Both the position numbers and the translations under genes were made by a program. From contig CAMPKC010000015.1 of the NCBI GenBank assembly GCA_946887045.1, forward strand, positions 1-64,000: DNA of 64,000 nucleotides. Reading direction: 5' to 3'. This stretch comes from an uncultured Sphingobacteriaceae bacterium (GTDB lineage Bacteria > Bacteroidota > Bacteroidia > Sphingobacteriales > Sphingobacteriaceae). Positions 26,273-36,356 of this stretch are shown in pieces; the first letter of the stretch is position 1; every line of letters begins with the position of its first letter. The notes beneath the pieces are model-generated. The model did not search any database and was not told the DNA's origin. It was given only the letters and a program-made list of their open reading frames with translations.

Positions 26273-28417
26273 CTACTTGCCGGATAGTCCGTCTGCTACG
26301 CCCACATAAGCAGGTTTACGCACATATCCTTCATTCCACAAACCGATAGGCTCGCCTGCTCTCCAGCCAGAGCCTGCAGGACTGTCAAGAGGGCTCCATA
26401 TCGTGATACCATACCTTTGCGCTGCAGGAATGATTTCAAAATATTTGTCCACAACGAACTGATACATTTCTTTCTGGGCGGCATACTGCTCTGCGGTAAC
26501 CTGTGGCGTTTTAGTCTTTCCTTCGAAACCCATATCCAGTTCAGACACCTTAATAAGCTTGCCAGTAGCAGCCAATAACTGGAACATTTCCACAATCTTT
26601 GCTTTGTCTGAGGTTGCAACAATATGCATCTGAGTGCCGATTCCATCAATCTTGGCTCCTTTTCCTTCCAGATAGTTAACATATGCTATCAAGCCGCGAG
26701 TTTTATCCAGGCTCCACTCAAGATTATAATCATTTATGAAGTGGATATCTGTTGCATTACCATACTGACGAGCCCATTGGAAAGCTTTTAGCGCATAGTC
26801 TTTACCCATGTAGTCCTGCCAGTAGAATTCGTCGGCGGCCATTGGTGTTTTACCTACGCCGGTCTTCAACTCAGCCGGGCGCCCATCATCCATTGGCTCA
26901 TTAACTACATCCCACGCTTTAACATGATCTTTAGTAGCGGTAACCATTTCCTTGATCCAGTTCTCCATAGCGTTACTAATAAGGGTGTTCTTTTCTGCCG
27001 GAGTCTTTTCGATAATCTGATCTTGAGCACCTCCGTATCCCTCACCCTCTGCAGAGCGGCCACGCGTAGAACTGCCGCCCCAGCCTCCCCAGGTTCCAAC
27101 ACCGGTTTCAAAATCGCTGGTTGCTATTAGGTTTGTGTTGCCATCACGCGTTAATACTACATTGTCGATATTAACGGTCCCTGCATAGTCTCCAAAACTA
27201 ATTATAAACCTGTTTCTGTCCGCTTTTGTAGTAGTTACTTTAAGTTCGTACTCTTTCCAGCCGGTAGTTAAACCAATCATTCCAAAACCATTGGAAGAGT
27301 AATCTGCAGATGATTGGAGCTCTGCCCGGATATTACCGGCAACACTTCCCTTAGCTACAATTTTTAAGGTATATTCTGTATTATTCTGAAGCGGTGGCGC
27401 TAAATCATAGGCAATCTGCGCTTCCCAAAAATTCCCTGCAGTCGGGTTTTTAAAAAAGTAGGAATAACCAGCATTTCCGCTACCTTTTTCGTTATACTTC
27501 TTAAGGGTAATGTTATCAAAGTAAAAAGTAGTAGCAGTTTTTCCTAAATTAAAAGCTATCGCGCCGCTTGTTGCCATATCTGCAGAAACGGTGATTTCCT
27601 TTGTATAAGTTGACCATGTTGGTGTTGAAGAAATGGTACCGAAGAAATCCCAATGCTTATACGCACCAGCCGTCACATGGGCTTGCGTGGAATAAGAAGC
27701 TGCAACATCTGAACGAACATCCATCTTTAGCTGATATTTTTCTCCTGCCACTACCGCTGGAGAAAACTTTAAAAATAATTGAGCATCATAATCATTGGCC
27801 CGAACAGCAGCATTAGTAATCTTCAGTGCCCTGCCGGTGTTGTTCGCGCCCTGACCTACAGCAGTAAATCCGGCAACAGCATTCGTGTTACTTTGATAAT
27901 TTGCTGCAGCATCGGTTTCAAAGTTAGCACCCGTAACCAGGTCCCAGGTAGGTTGACTTTTCCCCGGAATTATTACTGGAGCGATCAACTTATTCAGATA
28001 GGTTGCATTCTGGTTAGCATGCCATGCCAGTGTGTGACCATAAACCGAAATACCAGCCGCAGAAGCTGTTTCTAATAAGGATTTAATTTTCGACAAATCC
28101 AATTTCCCATCGGCCTTCACCACAGCTCCATGTTTCATCTCATAGCCAAGCGTGATTTCATCAAAATTACTGTTCACAAGCCGGTACATCACGCCTTTAT
28201 TAACGTAATCTGATAACGATACCGCCGCTCCAAGTTTAAAACCAGGGTTTGCAGAACGGTCGATATATTCTTTTAATGGCTTATAGGCATCTATTGCTTG
28301 CTGATTCGCATAGCTATCAGGTGCAGCTACTTGATATTCAAGTGCTTCATATTTTTGACAAGACGCCAGCACTATAGAGGCGCTTACGCTCAGTGCTATT
28401 TTGCAGAAAAATTTCAT
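26273..28417 (-). CDS. xyn10A: GH10 endo-xylanase Xyn10A with CBM modules inserted in the barrel, lipoprotein
   Basis: Surface endo-1,4-beta-xylanase ending the core xylan cassette. Lipobox Cys20 (IVLASCQKY). The barrel is split: residues 40-150 carry GYEMKHGA and GHTLAWHANQ, and 475-714 carry acid/base Glu507 (WDVVNEP), NDYN (562-565), QMH, nucleophile Glu626 (VSELDMG) and WSPLDSPAGSGWR. Between them, at about 160-305 and 320-425, lie two beta-sandwich modules of the CBM4/22 type, each ending in a YFDNITL or NIDNVVL signature. Insertion of CBMs into the GH10 barrel is known for Bacteroidetes Xyn10A. The length is 714. The acid/base and nucleophile glutamates are both present, in contrast to the copy A paralogue. 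Confidence 0.94.
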   Translation of the reverse strand: MKFFCKIALSVSASIVLASCQKYEALEYQVAAPDSYANQQAIDAYKPLKEYIDRSANPGFKLGAAVSLSDYVNKGVMYRLVNSNFDEITLGYEMKHGAVVKADGKLDLSKIKSLLETASAAGISVYGHTLAWHANQNATYLNKLIAPVIIPGKSQPTWDLVTGANFETDAAANYQSNTNAVAGFTAVGQGANNTGRALKITNAAVRANDYDAQLFLKFSPAVVAGEKYQLKMDVRSDVAASYSTQAHVTAGAYKHWDFFGTISSTPTWSTYTKEITVSADMATSGAIAFNLGKTATTFYFDNITLKKYNEKGSGNAGYSYFFKNPTAGNFWEAQIAYDLAPPLQNNTEYTLKIVAKGSVAGNIRAELQSSADYSSNGFGMIGLTTGWKEYELKVTTTKADRNRFIISFGDYAGTVNIDNVVLTRDGNTNLIATSDFETGVGTWGGWGGSSTRGRSAEGEGYGGAQDQIIEKTPAEKNTLISNAMENWIKEMVTATKDHVKAWDVVNEPMDDGRPAELKTGVGKTPMAADEFYWQDYMGKDYALKAFQWARQYGNATDIHFINDYNLEWSLDKTRGLIAYVNYLEGKGAKIDGIGTQMHIVATSDKAKIVEMFQLLAATGKLIKVSELDMGFEGKTKTPQVTAEQYAAQKEMYQFVVDKYFEIIPAAQRYGITIWSPLDSPAGSGWRAGEPIGLWNEGYVRKPAYVGVADGLSGK

Positions 28418-28441
28418 ATTCCTCGAATCTAGTTTATAATA

Positions 28442-29416
28442 TTAATTAGCTACTGGTGTAAATGACTCCATCTTCACCCCACGATCGCGCATAACCAAGG
28501 TATCAGCCGAGGTTACATTAACGTCACTCAACTCAACCTGATAGTTTAAGTAAAGAGCATCACGATCTTTATTGCCCCAACTATTTTTCTCGCCCCTTTT
28601 TACGAACTTCCCAGCTCCACTGGCTGCAAAACTACCATCGGCAGAAGATATAGTACAATTGCCGCTGGCATCAAAGGTTAAAAGCAATGTACGGTTTACA
28701 TTAACTCCGCCGGTACCTTTAAACGTTACAGGAAATTCAGTTTGTGTTAAAGAGCGAGTGTTGAGTTTTTGAATCTGATCTTTTTCGACAAAGGGCATAT
28801 GGCGAACCACTGTTTGATTCAAGGACGTATTACCGCCCTTTCCCACCATTACATCCTTACCTCTGCGTAAGTAAAATCCGTCCCACGGATTCACATATTT
28901 TATAGCATACAGCGTATAGCCTGCACTCGCCAGTATAGTATCAGCCTGATTTACGCTGGTCATTTTCAAGGGGATTACATAGGTTGTTTTTACTGACAAT
29001 GGATCCGCAAAATAAGCATCAGTAAGCTGAACTTCTACCCCGCCCACGAGGCTCCCTTTTGGAATTACAATGTTATTAGACGCAAGGGTGTAGTAATTGC
29101 TTGGCATAGGTCTAACATTCCCACTATAAGGTGAGGGGAATGATAATCCAGTAGTCAGCGAATTATCTACTGTAATGCCAATAGTAATGTCTTTTTCGTT
29201 TAAATAAACTCCCCCGGTTGTTGCCATGATTTTGATCTTATGTTCATTATCAAGAGAGGTATCAAAAATATCCTCGCCCAGAGTGACGGTTCTAATTGGT
29301 CCCTGATACGCGAAGTAGACCGACTGCTTCCCAAAGTCAGGAAAATCCCACTCAGCGTTTTTACAAGAAGTGAGTGCAGTTAAAAGGATTAGCGGTATAT
29401 AAAAGATTTTTTTCAT
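28442..29416 (-). CDS. xusE: XusE-like surface glycan-binding lipoprotein (DUF1735/DUF5627 type)
   Basis: Lipobox Cys18 (LTALTSCKNAEW). It has the same two-domain layout as the copy A protein: WDFPDFGKQSVYFA, IPKGSLVGGVEVQLTDAYF, NPWDGFYLRRGKDVM, GKFVKRGEKNSWGNKDRDA, and an ending with TLVMRDRGV. It is 324 residues against 336 in copy A. It lies 24 bases before xyn10A but 127 bases after xusD, and that gap carries a hairpin, unlike in copy A. The expected role is binding xylan at the cell surface next to Xyn10A. Confidence 0.85.
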   Translation of the reverse strand: MKKIFYIPLILLTALTSCKNAEWDFPDFGKQSVYFAYQGPIRTVTLGEDIFDTSLDNEHKIKIMATTGGVYLNEKDITIGITVDNSLTTGLSFPSPYSGNVRPMPSNYYTLASNNIVIPKGSLVGGVEVQLTDAYFADPLSVKTTYVIPLKMTSVNQADTILASAGYTLYAIKYVNPWDGFYLRRGKDVMVGKGGNTSLNQTVVRHMPFVEKDQIQKLNTRSLTQTEFPVTFKGTGGVNVNRTLLLTFDASGNCTISSADGSFAASGAGKFVKRGEKNSWGNKDRDALYLNYQVELSDVNVTSADTLVMRDRGVKMESFTPVAN

Positions 29417-29514
29417 AATATAATTAAGTTGAATGATGATGAACTATCTGTTTACATTCTTAGTTATGACTTGCTACAAGTAATTTCATCTCTATTTTGT
29501 ATATCTATCAGAAG

Positions 29515-29540
29515 TTTGAAGTGCCATCAGGCACTTCAAA
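29515..29540 (-). terminator. hairpin in the xusD-xusE gap of copy B
   Basis: A perfect 11-bp stem, TTTGAAGTGCC (29515-29525) and GGCACTTCAAA (29530-29540), with a 4-base loop. It stands 3 bases after the xusD stop. No T-run follows on the minus strand, so partial termination or 3'-end protection of the xusABCD message is more likely than a full stop. No equivalent is seen in copy A, where the gap is 29 bases. Confidence 0.5.
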
Positions 29541-29543
29541 TGT

Positions 29544-31313
29544 TTACCATCCTGTGTTTTGCTGCAAAGCATTGAATTTCAAAATCTCGCTGTATGGAAT
29601 AGGGCCGAACCTCATAAAGTCCTCAAAGGCCCTGGCTTCTACGTCGATTTCCTGATAAACCGAACTGTTCTGCGTTATTCTCATGCCTTTTGCAGCATCA
29701 TCCAAATCTTCATTCCATCTGCGTATGTCCCAAAATCTAAAACCTTCAAACGCTAGCTCCAGTCTCCGCTCATTTCTGATGAGCGTACGCATGGCATCTT
29801 TATCATTCTTAATAGATTCCAGATATGCATCTCCACCAGTTATACCAGCTCTGGAACGAATTCTCTTAATAATGTCGTAAGCTGAATGCGGATGTCCGCC
29901 GGTACCCATTGGCCCCCAGGCCTCATTTGCTGCCTCGGCGTATATCAGAAATAACTCGGTATAGCGGATATGCGGCTTATAGTGTTTCTGATTGTTAACA
30001 GTTCCAGCTCTGCTTACATCCTGACGCAGGAGTTTTTTCATGTAATATCCCGTTCTTGTAGAGGTCTCGGTCTTGTTTAAACCATCAAGTCTGTCAGTAT
30101 TTGTGGTACCAGTAGCGTCTGCTGTTGTATTTATCTGAACGTTCGCAGGGCCGGAAGTATTTTTATTATAAACGATAGACCTGGCTAAACGCGGATCCCG
30201 ACCGACATAGGGATTGGCTGCGTTGTAGCCGCTCAATGCGGTATTCGTAATAGGATATCCGTTTGCCATTGGAAACGCATCAACCAAATTTTGAGTGGGG
30301 TTCAAGCGACCCTGCCCCTGCAAACTTGGCGGATAATGAGCCGCCTCTAAATCGCTGTTTGTACCGATATTGGTGCGCCACAGAACCTCCTTAGGAACAG
30401 CCCCGGATCCTAAACCATCAACCTGATCTTTTTCATACCAGATATGGCCTCTATCATCAAAATTGGTAAGCCATTGGTTGGCACTTAATACATCGGCAGC
30501 GTGATTTGCTGCCATTTCCCATGTTGTTGTATTACCTGTGCTGTACGCCGGACTTGCTGCCAGTATACTTGCTTTGGCACGAATTGCCTTAGCAATCCGG
30601 CGCGTCATTAGCTGCTTGAATTGCTGCCCAAAAACACGATTATAAGTTTCGGGAGTAACACCAGAATACTTTGCAGGTACATCAGACGCTGCCGCTTGCT
30701 TGTAATCAAGAGGCAAAAGCTCTTCTGCTTTGTTCAGATCGCTGTAGATCTGCTTCATACAGTTTTCAAAGGTGGCTCTGGGTTGATTAACATCCGAAGC
30801 CGGAGTTTCGAAGTCAAGTATAAGTGGAAACCCATATAATTCACCGTTTGACCAGCCTGCGTGGGCCTGCAACAGATAAAACATGAAATATGCCCTCAAC
30901 CCATAGGCTTCGCCCATATAGCGATCTTTAAACATTGTAGAAACCATCGGATTTTTAGTATCCCAGTTTACCTTCTCGGCTTCAGCAAGAAAAAGATTCA
31001 TGTATTGAATACCGGCACGTGCATTCTGCCAGCGGTCAAAAGGATTATTCTGAGCAGACCACTGCCCGGTTGCAGCCCTGCGAAACCCATTGTTGATGTC
31101 GTTACTCACAGCATCGTCTGTGGCTACATCATCAAAAGACCAGGAATTACTCGGAAGTCGGGTATAACCGTTCAGCAGGATTCCATGTGCGAGTGTTGGT
31201 TGCGTGTAAATATCTTCATATTCACCATTATTTACTGGTGCAGGTTCGATAAATTTCTCACAACCCGACAGAGTAAATAACGCGCCTATAACAAGTATTG
31301 AAATTCTATTCAT
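29544..31313 (-). CDS. xusD: SusD/RagB family lipoprotein XusD
   Basis: Surface oligosaccharide-binding partner of the copy B XusC. Lipobox Cys18 (LFTLSGCEKF). The SusD signature YLESIKNDKDAMRTLIRNER is followed by LELAFEGFRFWDIRRW. LFLIYAEAANEAWG and a C-terminal LQQNTGW are shared with the copy A protein. Its length is 589. It begins 19 bases after xusC. Motif similarity to 15434-17224 across the full length supports orthologous positions within duplicated cassettes. Confidence 0.92.
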   Translation of the reverse strand: MNRISILVIGALFTLSGCEKFIEPAPVNNGEYEDIYTQPTLAHGILLNGYTRLPSNSWSFDDVATDDAVSNDINNGFRRAATGQWSAQNNPFDRWQNARAGIQYMNLFLAEAEKVNWDTKNPMVSTMFKDRYMGEAYGLRAYFMFYLLQAHAGWSNGELYGFPLILDFETPASDVNQPRATFENCMKQIYSDLNKAEELLPLDYKQAAASDVPAKYSGVTPETYNRVFGQQFKQLMTRRIAKAIRAKASILAASPAYSTGNTTTWEMAANHAADVLSANQWLTNFDDRGHIWYEKDQVDGLGSGAVPKEVLWRTNIGTNSDLEAAHYPPSLQGQGRLNPTQNLVDAFPMANGYPITNTALSGYNAANPYVGRDPRLARSIVYNKNTSGPANVQINTTADATGTTNTDRLDGLNKTETSTRTGYYMKKLLRQDVSRAGTVNNQKHYKPHIRYTELFLIYAEAANEAWGPMGTGGHPHSAYDIIKRIRSRAGITGGDAYLESIKNDKDAMRTLIRNERRLELAFEGFRFWDIRRWNEDLDDAAKGMRITQNSSVYQEIDVEARAFEDFMRFGPIPYSEILKFNALQQNTGW

Positions 31314-31332
31314 TTTGTCTAATATTATTCTG

Positions 31333-34300
31333 TTAAAATAATGCCTTCACACCCAGATTATACAACCGGGTTTGTGGAGAACCTCCAATATTCATTTCCA
31401 TTAACTCTTTTTCTTTAGCAACAGTCAGGAGGTTAAAACCTGTAACGTATACGCCTAGATCTTTGACAAATTTGCCCTTAATAAGCTTTTGTGAAAAGTT
31501 ATAGGATAATTGAACCCTCGATAAATCAAAGCGGTCTGTACTGTATGTCCAAAAATCTGAATTTCTGAAATTGTTGTTACCTGCTTGAGTAGTAAGTCTT
31601 GGAAAAGTAGCCGTATTTTTAGTTTCCTCTGTCCAACGGTCACGTACAACTACGGAGTATTTGTCGGCACCATTCACCCAAAAATAATTGTTATTTTTCA
31701 TGCCTGTTCCACCAAAGCGGCCCGTTCCTAAGGCAAACAATGAAAAGTTTTTCCATTTTGCAGTAAAGTTTAGACCTAGGGTCAAAGGAGAACCAAACCA
31801 TCCGGCACGCCCCAGATATACCTCGTCTTGCTCATTGATGATCCCGTCATTGTTTTGGTCTTTGTACTTAATGTCTCCGGCTCTAACTCCGCCAAAGGCT
31901 GGTTTAACTGCACCGTTCGCCTCGCGGCTGCTAGCTGCTGCAGCTTCTCCGGCATCCATATAGAAGCCATCATTTTCAAGGCCCCATAAAGCGTCCAGAG
32001 GTTTGCCCTGGCGGTATTGATACACATCGTTATACACTACCATGTCTGCACGTTTTGTAGCTTCGGTGGTAACATAAGTAGCTGAAGTGCCCACTCCCAA
32101 ATCCACTGCCCCAAGGCGTTTTTTGAGGTTTAACTGAAAATCTATACCACTGCGTAAGTCCGCGTTGTAATTTACATAAGGCACTAATGATGATACAGGG
32201 AAAAACTGAGCAAAATAGTTAGGGAATAACGCATTGTTTTGAATCGGAATATCTGTCGATTCAATACGGAAAACATTCAAACCAAAATCCAGTTGCTTTT
32301 TGAACATACTTGCCTGAAGACCAAAACTAACTTCTTTTCTTTTTGCAAACGTTAATTCAGGATTATCTCCGCGCCGGTATTCAGTCGACATGTAACCGCT
32401 ACCGTCGTTCCAACCGTGCCAGTTACCGCCTTGATCGGGCTGAACAAAAATGCCCTCATAAAAGAAATAATCAGAAAGATCAAGATCAGTGTGCAGTATA
32501 CCAGCAGAAGCTGTCAGCATCAAATTATCAAATATCGAAGACCCTTTCAAGAACGACTCCTCACTAATCCTCCAACCAATAGACGCTGCAGGCGAAAATG
32601 CGGTACGTTTACCTCGTGCAAACTTTGCCGAGTGTACAACTGCAGCTGTAAAATCTGCATAATATTTCCTGCTTAGATTGTAAGCCATTTGCAAGCCTAA
32701 ATTCGAATTTGTTTCGGGCTGGTAATTTTCAGATAAAGTTCTACGATATGCGGCACCCATTAAAACAGCCGAGATATTGTGTTTATTGTCGATTGCCGTA
32801 TTATAGTTAAACTGACTTGAGAGTGATGTCGTTTGCCTGTACCAGCTATCTGCAATTACCTGTTGACCATTTCTGGTATCCTGACCAAACGGAGCGCTGA
32901 GGCTAGTGATAAGATCTCTGCCTGAGTAGGTTGACCAGTTTGCCTGATAGGTTGCATAACCGTTACGATAACCCTGATTGTACCGGTTGTAATAGTCTTG
33001 TCCCAAAGTAGCATTGAAAGTCAAACCTTCGAGAATACCCTTTAAGTCTGCATCTATTCCAGTGGTAAACTGAAACTCACGCTGAACATAGCCATTCTTA
33101 CCGCCAAGATATCCAGCGGCAATCGGATTGGTCTGGTCGAATGATGTTCCACCAAGCAAATACTTCCCATCGATAACGGAAGCAGAACTAACCGCGGCCC
33201 AGCTAGGCGAATCGGAATCTTCTATAAAGCTAAGTGGTATTAGTGGTACAAATCTGTTAGGACGTACTGTTGCTGCGCCTCCCCAATAGTCAGCGTTTAT
33301 TCCACGGCCGGTTGAAAACGCAGCAGTTGCATCCACCCTGGCCTTTAAGGCCCTTGTTAACTGCATATCAACGTTACCCCTGATATTGAACCGATCAGAA
33401 GTATTGTTCTTTTTAGCTTCACCAAAATCAAGAAGAGAACCAGATCTATTAAATCCGAGATTAGTATAGTACCGGGCACGTTCATTGCCTCCATAAATCT
33501 CTGTAACGGCATCGTAACGTCCAAAGCTGTTCTTCAGATAATCGGAAGAATAGAAATCCACATCCGGGTAACGATAAGGGTTTACTCCTGAATGATTAAA
33601 AATATCTGATTGTGTATACAATCCGCTAACAGCACCTCCGGCAGCATCATTCGTCAAAGCCTCATTATAAAGGGTCATATACTCTGAAGACCCTAAGTAA
33701 CTCGGAAATCTTTTAGGCACATTAACGCCGGCATTTGTGCGTACAGTAATTTTTTGCGCGGTTTCAACCCCTCTTTTAGTTGTAATTAATATTACCCCAC
33801 GAGCACCGCGACTTCCGTAAAGTGCAACTGCGGGTGCACTTTTAAGAAACGTTACCTGGTCTATCTCATTAGGTGTAACACTCCCGGCATCGCGTGGAAC
33901 TCCATCAACTAATATCATCACATCGGTCATACCCCAGATACCATTCATATTGAAACCAGAAGCCAATGCCTCCATTCCGTCTAAAGAATATGTAAAGTAG
34001 CTCTTCTCTAACAATGTGGCTACGTCAACATTTGATACACCGGTCGGGAGTTCTGCTTCATCAACTTTGTTGAAAGCCACCTGAACCATGCGTACATCCT
34101 TAGTCAGAGATATCTGGTTAAGGTCTGACGTAGCAAGAATAAGTGAAGGTTTATGCCCCGGAGCGGTTACAGTAAGAACCGCATCGGCGGGAACTTCAAC
34201 CGAAAAACGCCCTTTCTCATCAGTAACGACAGATATTTTATTGGCCTCATTATTGATGGTGGCTCCCTTCAAAGGACGTCCATCTGAGCCATTTACCGTA

Positions 34301-34401
34301 GCTTTTATAGATATCTTAACAGCATCCTGGGCCTTAAGAACGCTGGTAAACAGCGCAAATAAGACACACAAGGCCATTGCTATTCTTGAACATTTCATCA
34401 T
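31333..34401 (-). CDS. xusC: SusC/RagA TonB-dependent transporter XusC
   Basis: I chose the start at 34401 (MMKCSRIAMALCVLFALF, a good signal peptide). The frame stays open to 34488, but that would overlap the end of xusB. From 34401 the gap to xusB is 37 bases. The product is 1022 residues. A regulatory beta domain (ISIKATVNGSDGRPLKGATI, about 28-100) precedes the plug (VDVATLLEKSYFTYSLDG, ILVDGVPRDAG, VTFLKSAPAVALYGSRGA, RGVILITTKRG). The barrel ends in YNLGVKALF. It is homologous along plug and barrel to the shorter copy A XusC. It is expected to import xylo-oligosaccharides together with XusD. Confidence 0.92.
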   Translation of the reverse strand: MMKCSRIAMALCVLFALFTSVLKAQDAVKISIKATVNGSDGRPLKGATINNEANKISVVTDEKGRFSVEVPADAVLTVTAPGHKPSLILATSDLNQISLTKDVRMVQVAFNKVDEAELPTGVSNVDVATLLEKSYFTYSLDGMEALASGFNMNGIWGMTDVMILVDGVPRDAGSVTPNEIDQVTFLKSAPAVALYGSRGARGVILITTKRGVETAQKITVRTNAGVNVPKRFPSYLGSSEYMTLYNEALTNDAAGGAVSGLYTQSDIFNHSGVNPYRYPDVDFYSSDYLKNSFGRYDAVTEIYGGNERARYYTNLGFNRSGSLLDFGEAKKNNTSDRFNIRGNVDMQLTRALKARVDATAAFSTGRGINADYWGGAATVRPNRFVPLIPLSFIEDSDSPSWAAVSSASVIDGKYLLGGTSFDQTNPIAAGYLGGKNGYVQREFQFTTGIDADLKGILEGLTFNATLGQDYYNRYNQGYRNGYATYQANWSTYSGRDLITSLSAPFGQDTRNGQQVIADSWYRQTTSLSSQFNYNTAIDNKHNISAVLMGAAYRRTLSENYQPETNSNLGLQMAYNLSRKYYADFTAAVVHSAKFARGKRTAFSPAASIGWRISEESFLKGSSIFDNLMLTASAGILHTDLDLSDYFFYEGIFVQPDQGGNWHGWNDGSGYMSTEYRRGDNPELTFAKRKEVSFGLQASMFKKQLDFGLNVFRIESTDIPIQNNALFPNYFAQFFPVSSLVPYVNYNADLRSGIDFQLNLKKRLGAVDLGVGTSATYVTTEATKRADMVVYNDVYQYRQGKPLDALWGLENDGFYMDAGEAAAASSREANGAVKPAFGGVRAGDIKYKDQNNDGIINEQDEVYLGRAGWFGSPLTLGLNFTAKWKNFSLFALGTGRFGGTGMKNNNYFWVNGADKYSVVVRDRWTEETKNTATFPRLTTQAGNNNFRNSDFWTYSTDRFDLSRVQLSYNFSQKLIKGKFVKDLGVYVTGFNLLTVAKEKELMEMNIGGSPQTRLYNLGVKALF

Positions 34402-34438
34402 TTTATCTTTAATTTTCTGATTCTTTGAAATAATGATT

Positions 34439-36346
34439 TTACCAGCCCGGGTTTTGCTTAAACTCGGGATACATGTTAACATCGGCACGTTTTAACGGTA
34501 ACCAATAATGCTTATCCGAAAACTGGCGCTGTAAAATCAGTTCCTCACGATAATTCTCAACCCTGTTATTTTTGGGATCAATAGCAGGATTTAAAGGAGC
34601 TGCACGATCGAATTTTGCAGCCGTTTTTAACGTATAAGGCACTTCGGTTAATAGCAACCAACGACGAAGGTCATTAAAACGATGGCCCTCAAAAGATAAT
34701 TCAACGGCTCGTTCACGTCTTACCTCGCCCATAAACTTGTCTGGGGTAAGAAATTGAGCAGCTACCAAGCCAGCCCCCGCACGTGTGCGAAGAACATTAA
34801 TCGCAGCAACAGCCGATTTAGTGAATCCCGGAAAATTAGCGGTAGCGTTTGGATCGTTGTTATTACCCGCAGCAACTGCCTCAGCATACATCAGATAAAT
34901 ATCAGCCACACGCATATAAGGAACCCTGATGTTAAGGTTATAAGAATAATCCCAGCCTAAATCGAATTTATTTGCATTGTTAGGAATAAACTTCTTAGTC
35001 ATATATCCGGTACGGCTGCCCGTACGTTCGTCGCGATAACTTCCGCCGGTGAACAGATTAGCGTAGCGGTGCTGCTCAACGTTTGCAGCCATTGCGCCCT
35101 GTACAATCTTTTCGCCATCAAATGCGATATCTTTGTAGAAGCGCGGATCACGGTCTTTAAAAGGATAATGAGGGTCGTAGCCGGATACCGGATCTGCCTG
35201 AGACTGATTTGGAATCGGCAATCCGTTTGCCATTCCATAATAGCCCACATAATTTGCAGGTGGCGAGAATATAACGGTTTCTGCACCGACGATCTGAGGT
35301 GTATATTGTTTTGCCGTATTATAGGTTGTGCTATGCGCACCCCAGTAAGGTCCAGAAAACATATTCTCAATTTTGCCTTCATGAGCACCGCTAGGTAAAG
35401 CCCACTGTTGCCCAACAGTGTAGAAGTTTGAATTATATTTATTAAAAGGAGCTAGTGCATATTGCGTTTGACCACTTTCGATTAATTGCAATACTTCCGC
35501 AAAAGCTGTCGCAGCCTTTTTGCTTAACTCTGCGTTATAGGTTTTGCTGCCAGTAGACTCATAATTCATCAAAGGACTTGCGGCCCAAAGATAATTCTTA
35601 CCAAGGTATGACAAAGCCATCATCTTGTTAATACGCTGTTGGTTTTTACCGCTGGTGGGTGTTCCGGCAGTAGTATTGTCCCAGTTTATGGGCAATAGAG
35701 TTGCAGCTTCGGCAAAATCTTTAGCAGCTTTCTCGGCGGTAGCATGATAACTAAGCCGCGGCTCTCTAAGTACCTGGTCTGCAGGTAACACCCGATCAAT
35801 ATATGGCAATCCGCCAAAATATTGCATCAGCTGAAAATGGAACCAGCCACGGAAAAACAATAGTTGGCCTTTTACAAGGTTACGCTCTTCATCCGTTGCG
35901 TTAACCATCAAGTCCATATTCGCGAGCCCAAGGTTACACTTACGAATGCCGTACCAGGCTAAAGGCCACAAGCCTTTATCAAACCTGCTGTTACCAGTTG
36001 CTGCATTATCATCATCTAACCAACCAGCATCCCAACCATCGAACTGGCGTTGCCAGCCCCAGAAATCGCCCTGGTCCACCTTAATAATAAAATGGAAGTT
36101 ATTGGTAGTTGATTGAATCTCGTCTTCACCAAAATTCCAGCTGTTAGTCCAATAACCATTTGTAAAGTCAGGAATACAGTTATATAACTCTTCGGTATAT
36201 CCTTGAAAATTTCTAAAATCCTTAAATGCTGTTTCTGCATTAACAATTGACTCAGGTTCTCTGTCTAAATACTTTTTACAGGAAACCAATCCCGTCATCG
36301 ACGAAATCATCCCCGTTATCAATACTATCTTTAAATATCTTTTCAT
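34439..36346 (-). CDS. xusB: SusD/RagB family lipoprotein XusB
   Basis: Binding partner of copy B XusA. Lipobox Cys24 (TGLVSCKKYLDREPES). FKDFRNFQGYTEELYN, FFRGWFHFQLMQYFGGLPY, IYLMYAEAVAAG and RRERAVELSFEGHRFNDLRRW are shared with copy A XusB. It ends in FKQNPGW. Its length is 635. It lies 10 bases after xusA, the same spacing as in copy A. Confidence 0.92.
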   Translation of the reverse strand: MKRYLKIVLITGMISSMTGLVSCKKYLDREPESIVNAETAFKDFRNFQGYTEELYNCIPDFTNGYWTNSWNFGEDEIQSTTNNFHFIIKVDQGDFWGWQRQFDGWDAGWLDDDNAATGNSRFDKGLWPLAWYGIRKCNLGLANMDLMVNATDEERNLVKGQLLFFRGWFHFQLMQYFGGLPYIDRVLPADQVLREPRLSYHATAEKAAKDFAEAATLLPINWDNTTAGTPTSGKNQQRINKMMALSYLGKNYLWAASPLMNYESTGSKTYNAELSKKAATAFAEVLQLIESGQTQYALAPFNKYNSNFYTVGQQWALPSGAHEGKIENMFSGPYWGAHSTTYNTAKQYTPQIVGAETVIFSPPANYVGYYGMANGLPIPNQSQADPVSGYDPHYPFKDRDPRFYKDIAFDGEKIVQGAMAANVEQHRYANLFTGGSYRDERTGSRTGYMTKKFIPNNANKFDLGWDYSYNLNIRVPYMRVADIYLMYAEAVAAGNNNDPNATANFPGFTKSAVAAINVLRTRAGAGLVAAQFLTPDKFMGEVRRERAVELSFEGHRFNDLRRWLLLTEVPYTLKTAAKFDRAAPLNPAIDPKNNRVENYREELILQRQFSDKHYWLPLKRADVNMYPEFKQNPGW

Positions 36347-36356
36347 AACGTTCTAA

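Noticed and set aside
29544..31313. Possible fragmentation of SusD genes, because frames overlap in several phases
   Set aside because: All four SusD frames run uninterrupted from lipobox to the C-terminal GW motif.
34402..34488. N-terminal extension of copy B XusC
   Set aside because: The extra residues overlap the end of xusB and lack signal-peptide character. The internal start at 34401 opens a proper signal peptide.
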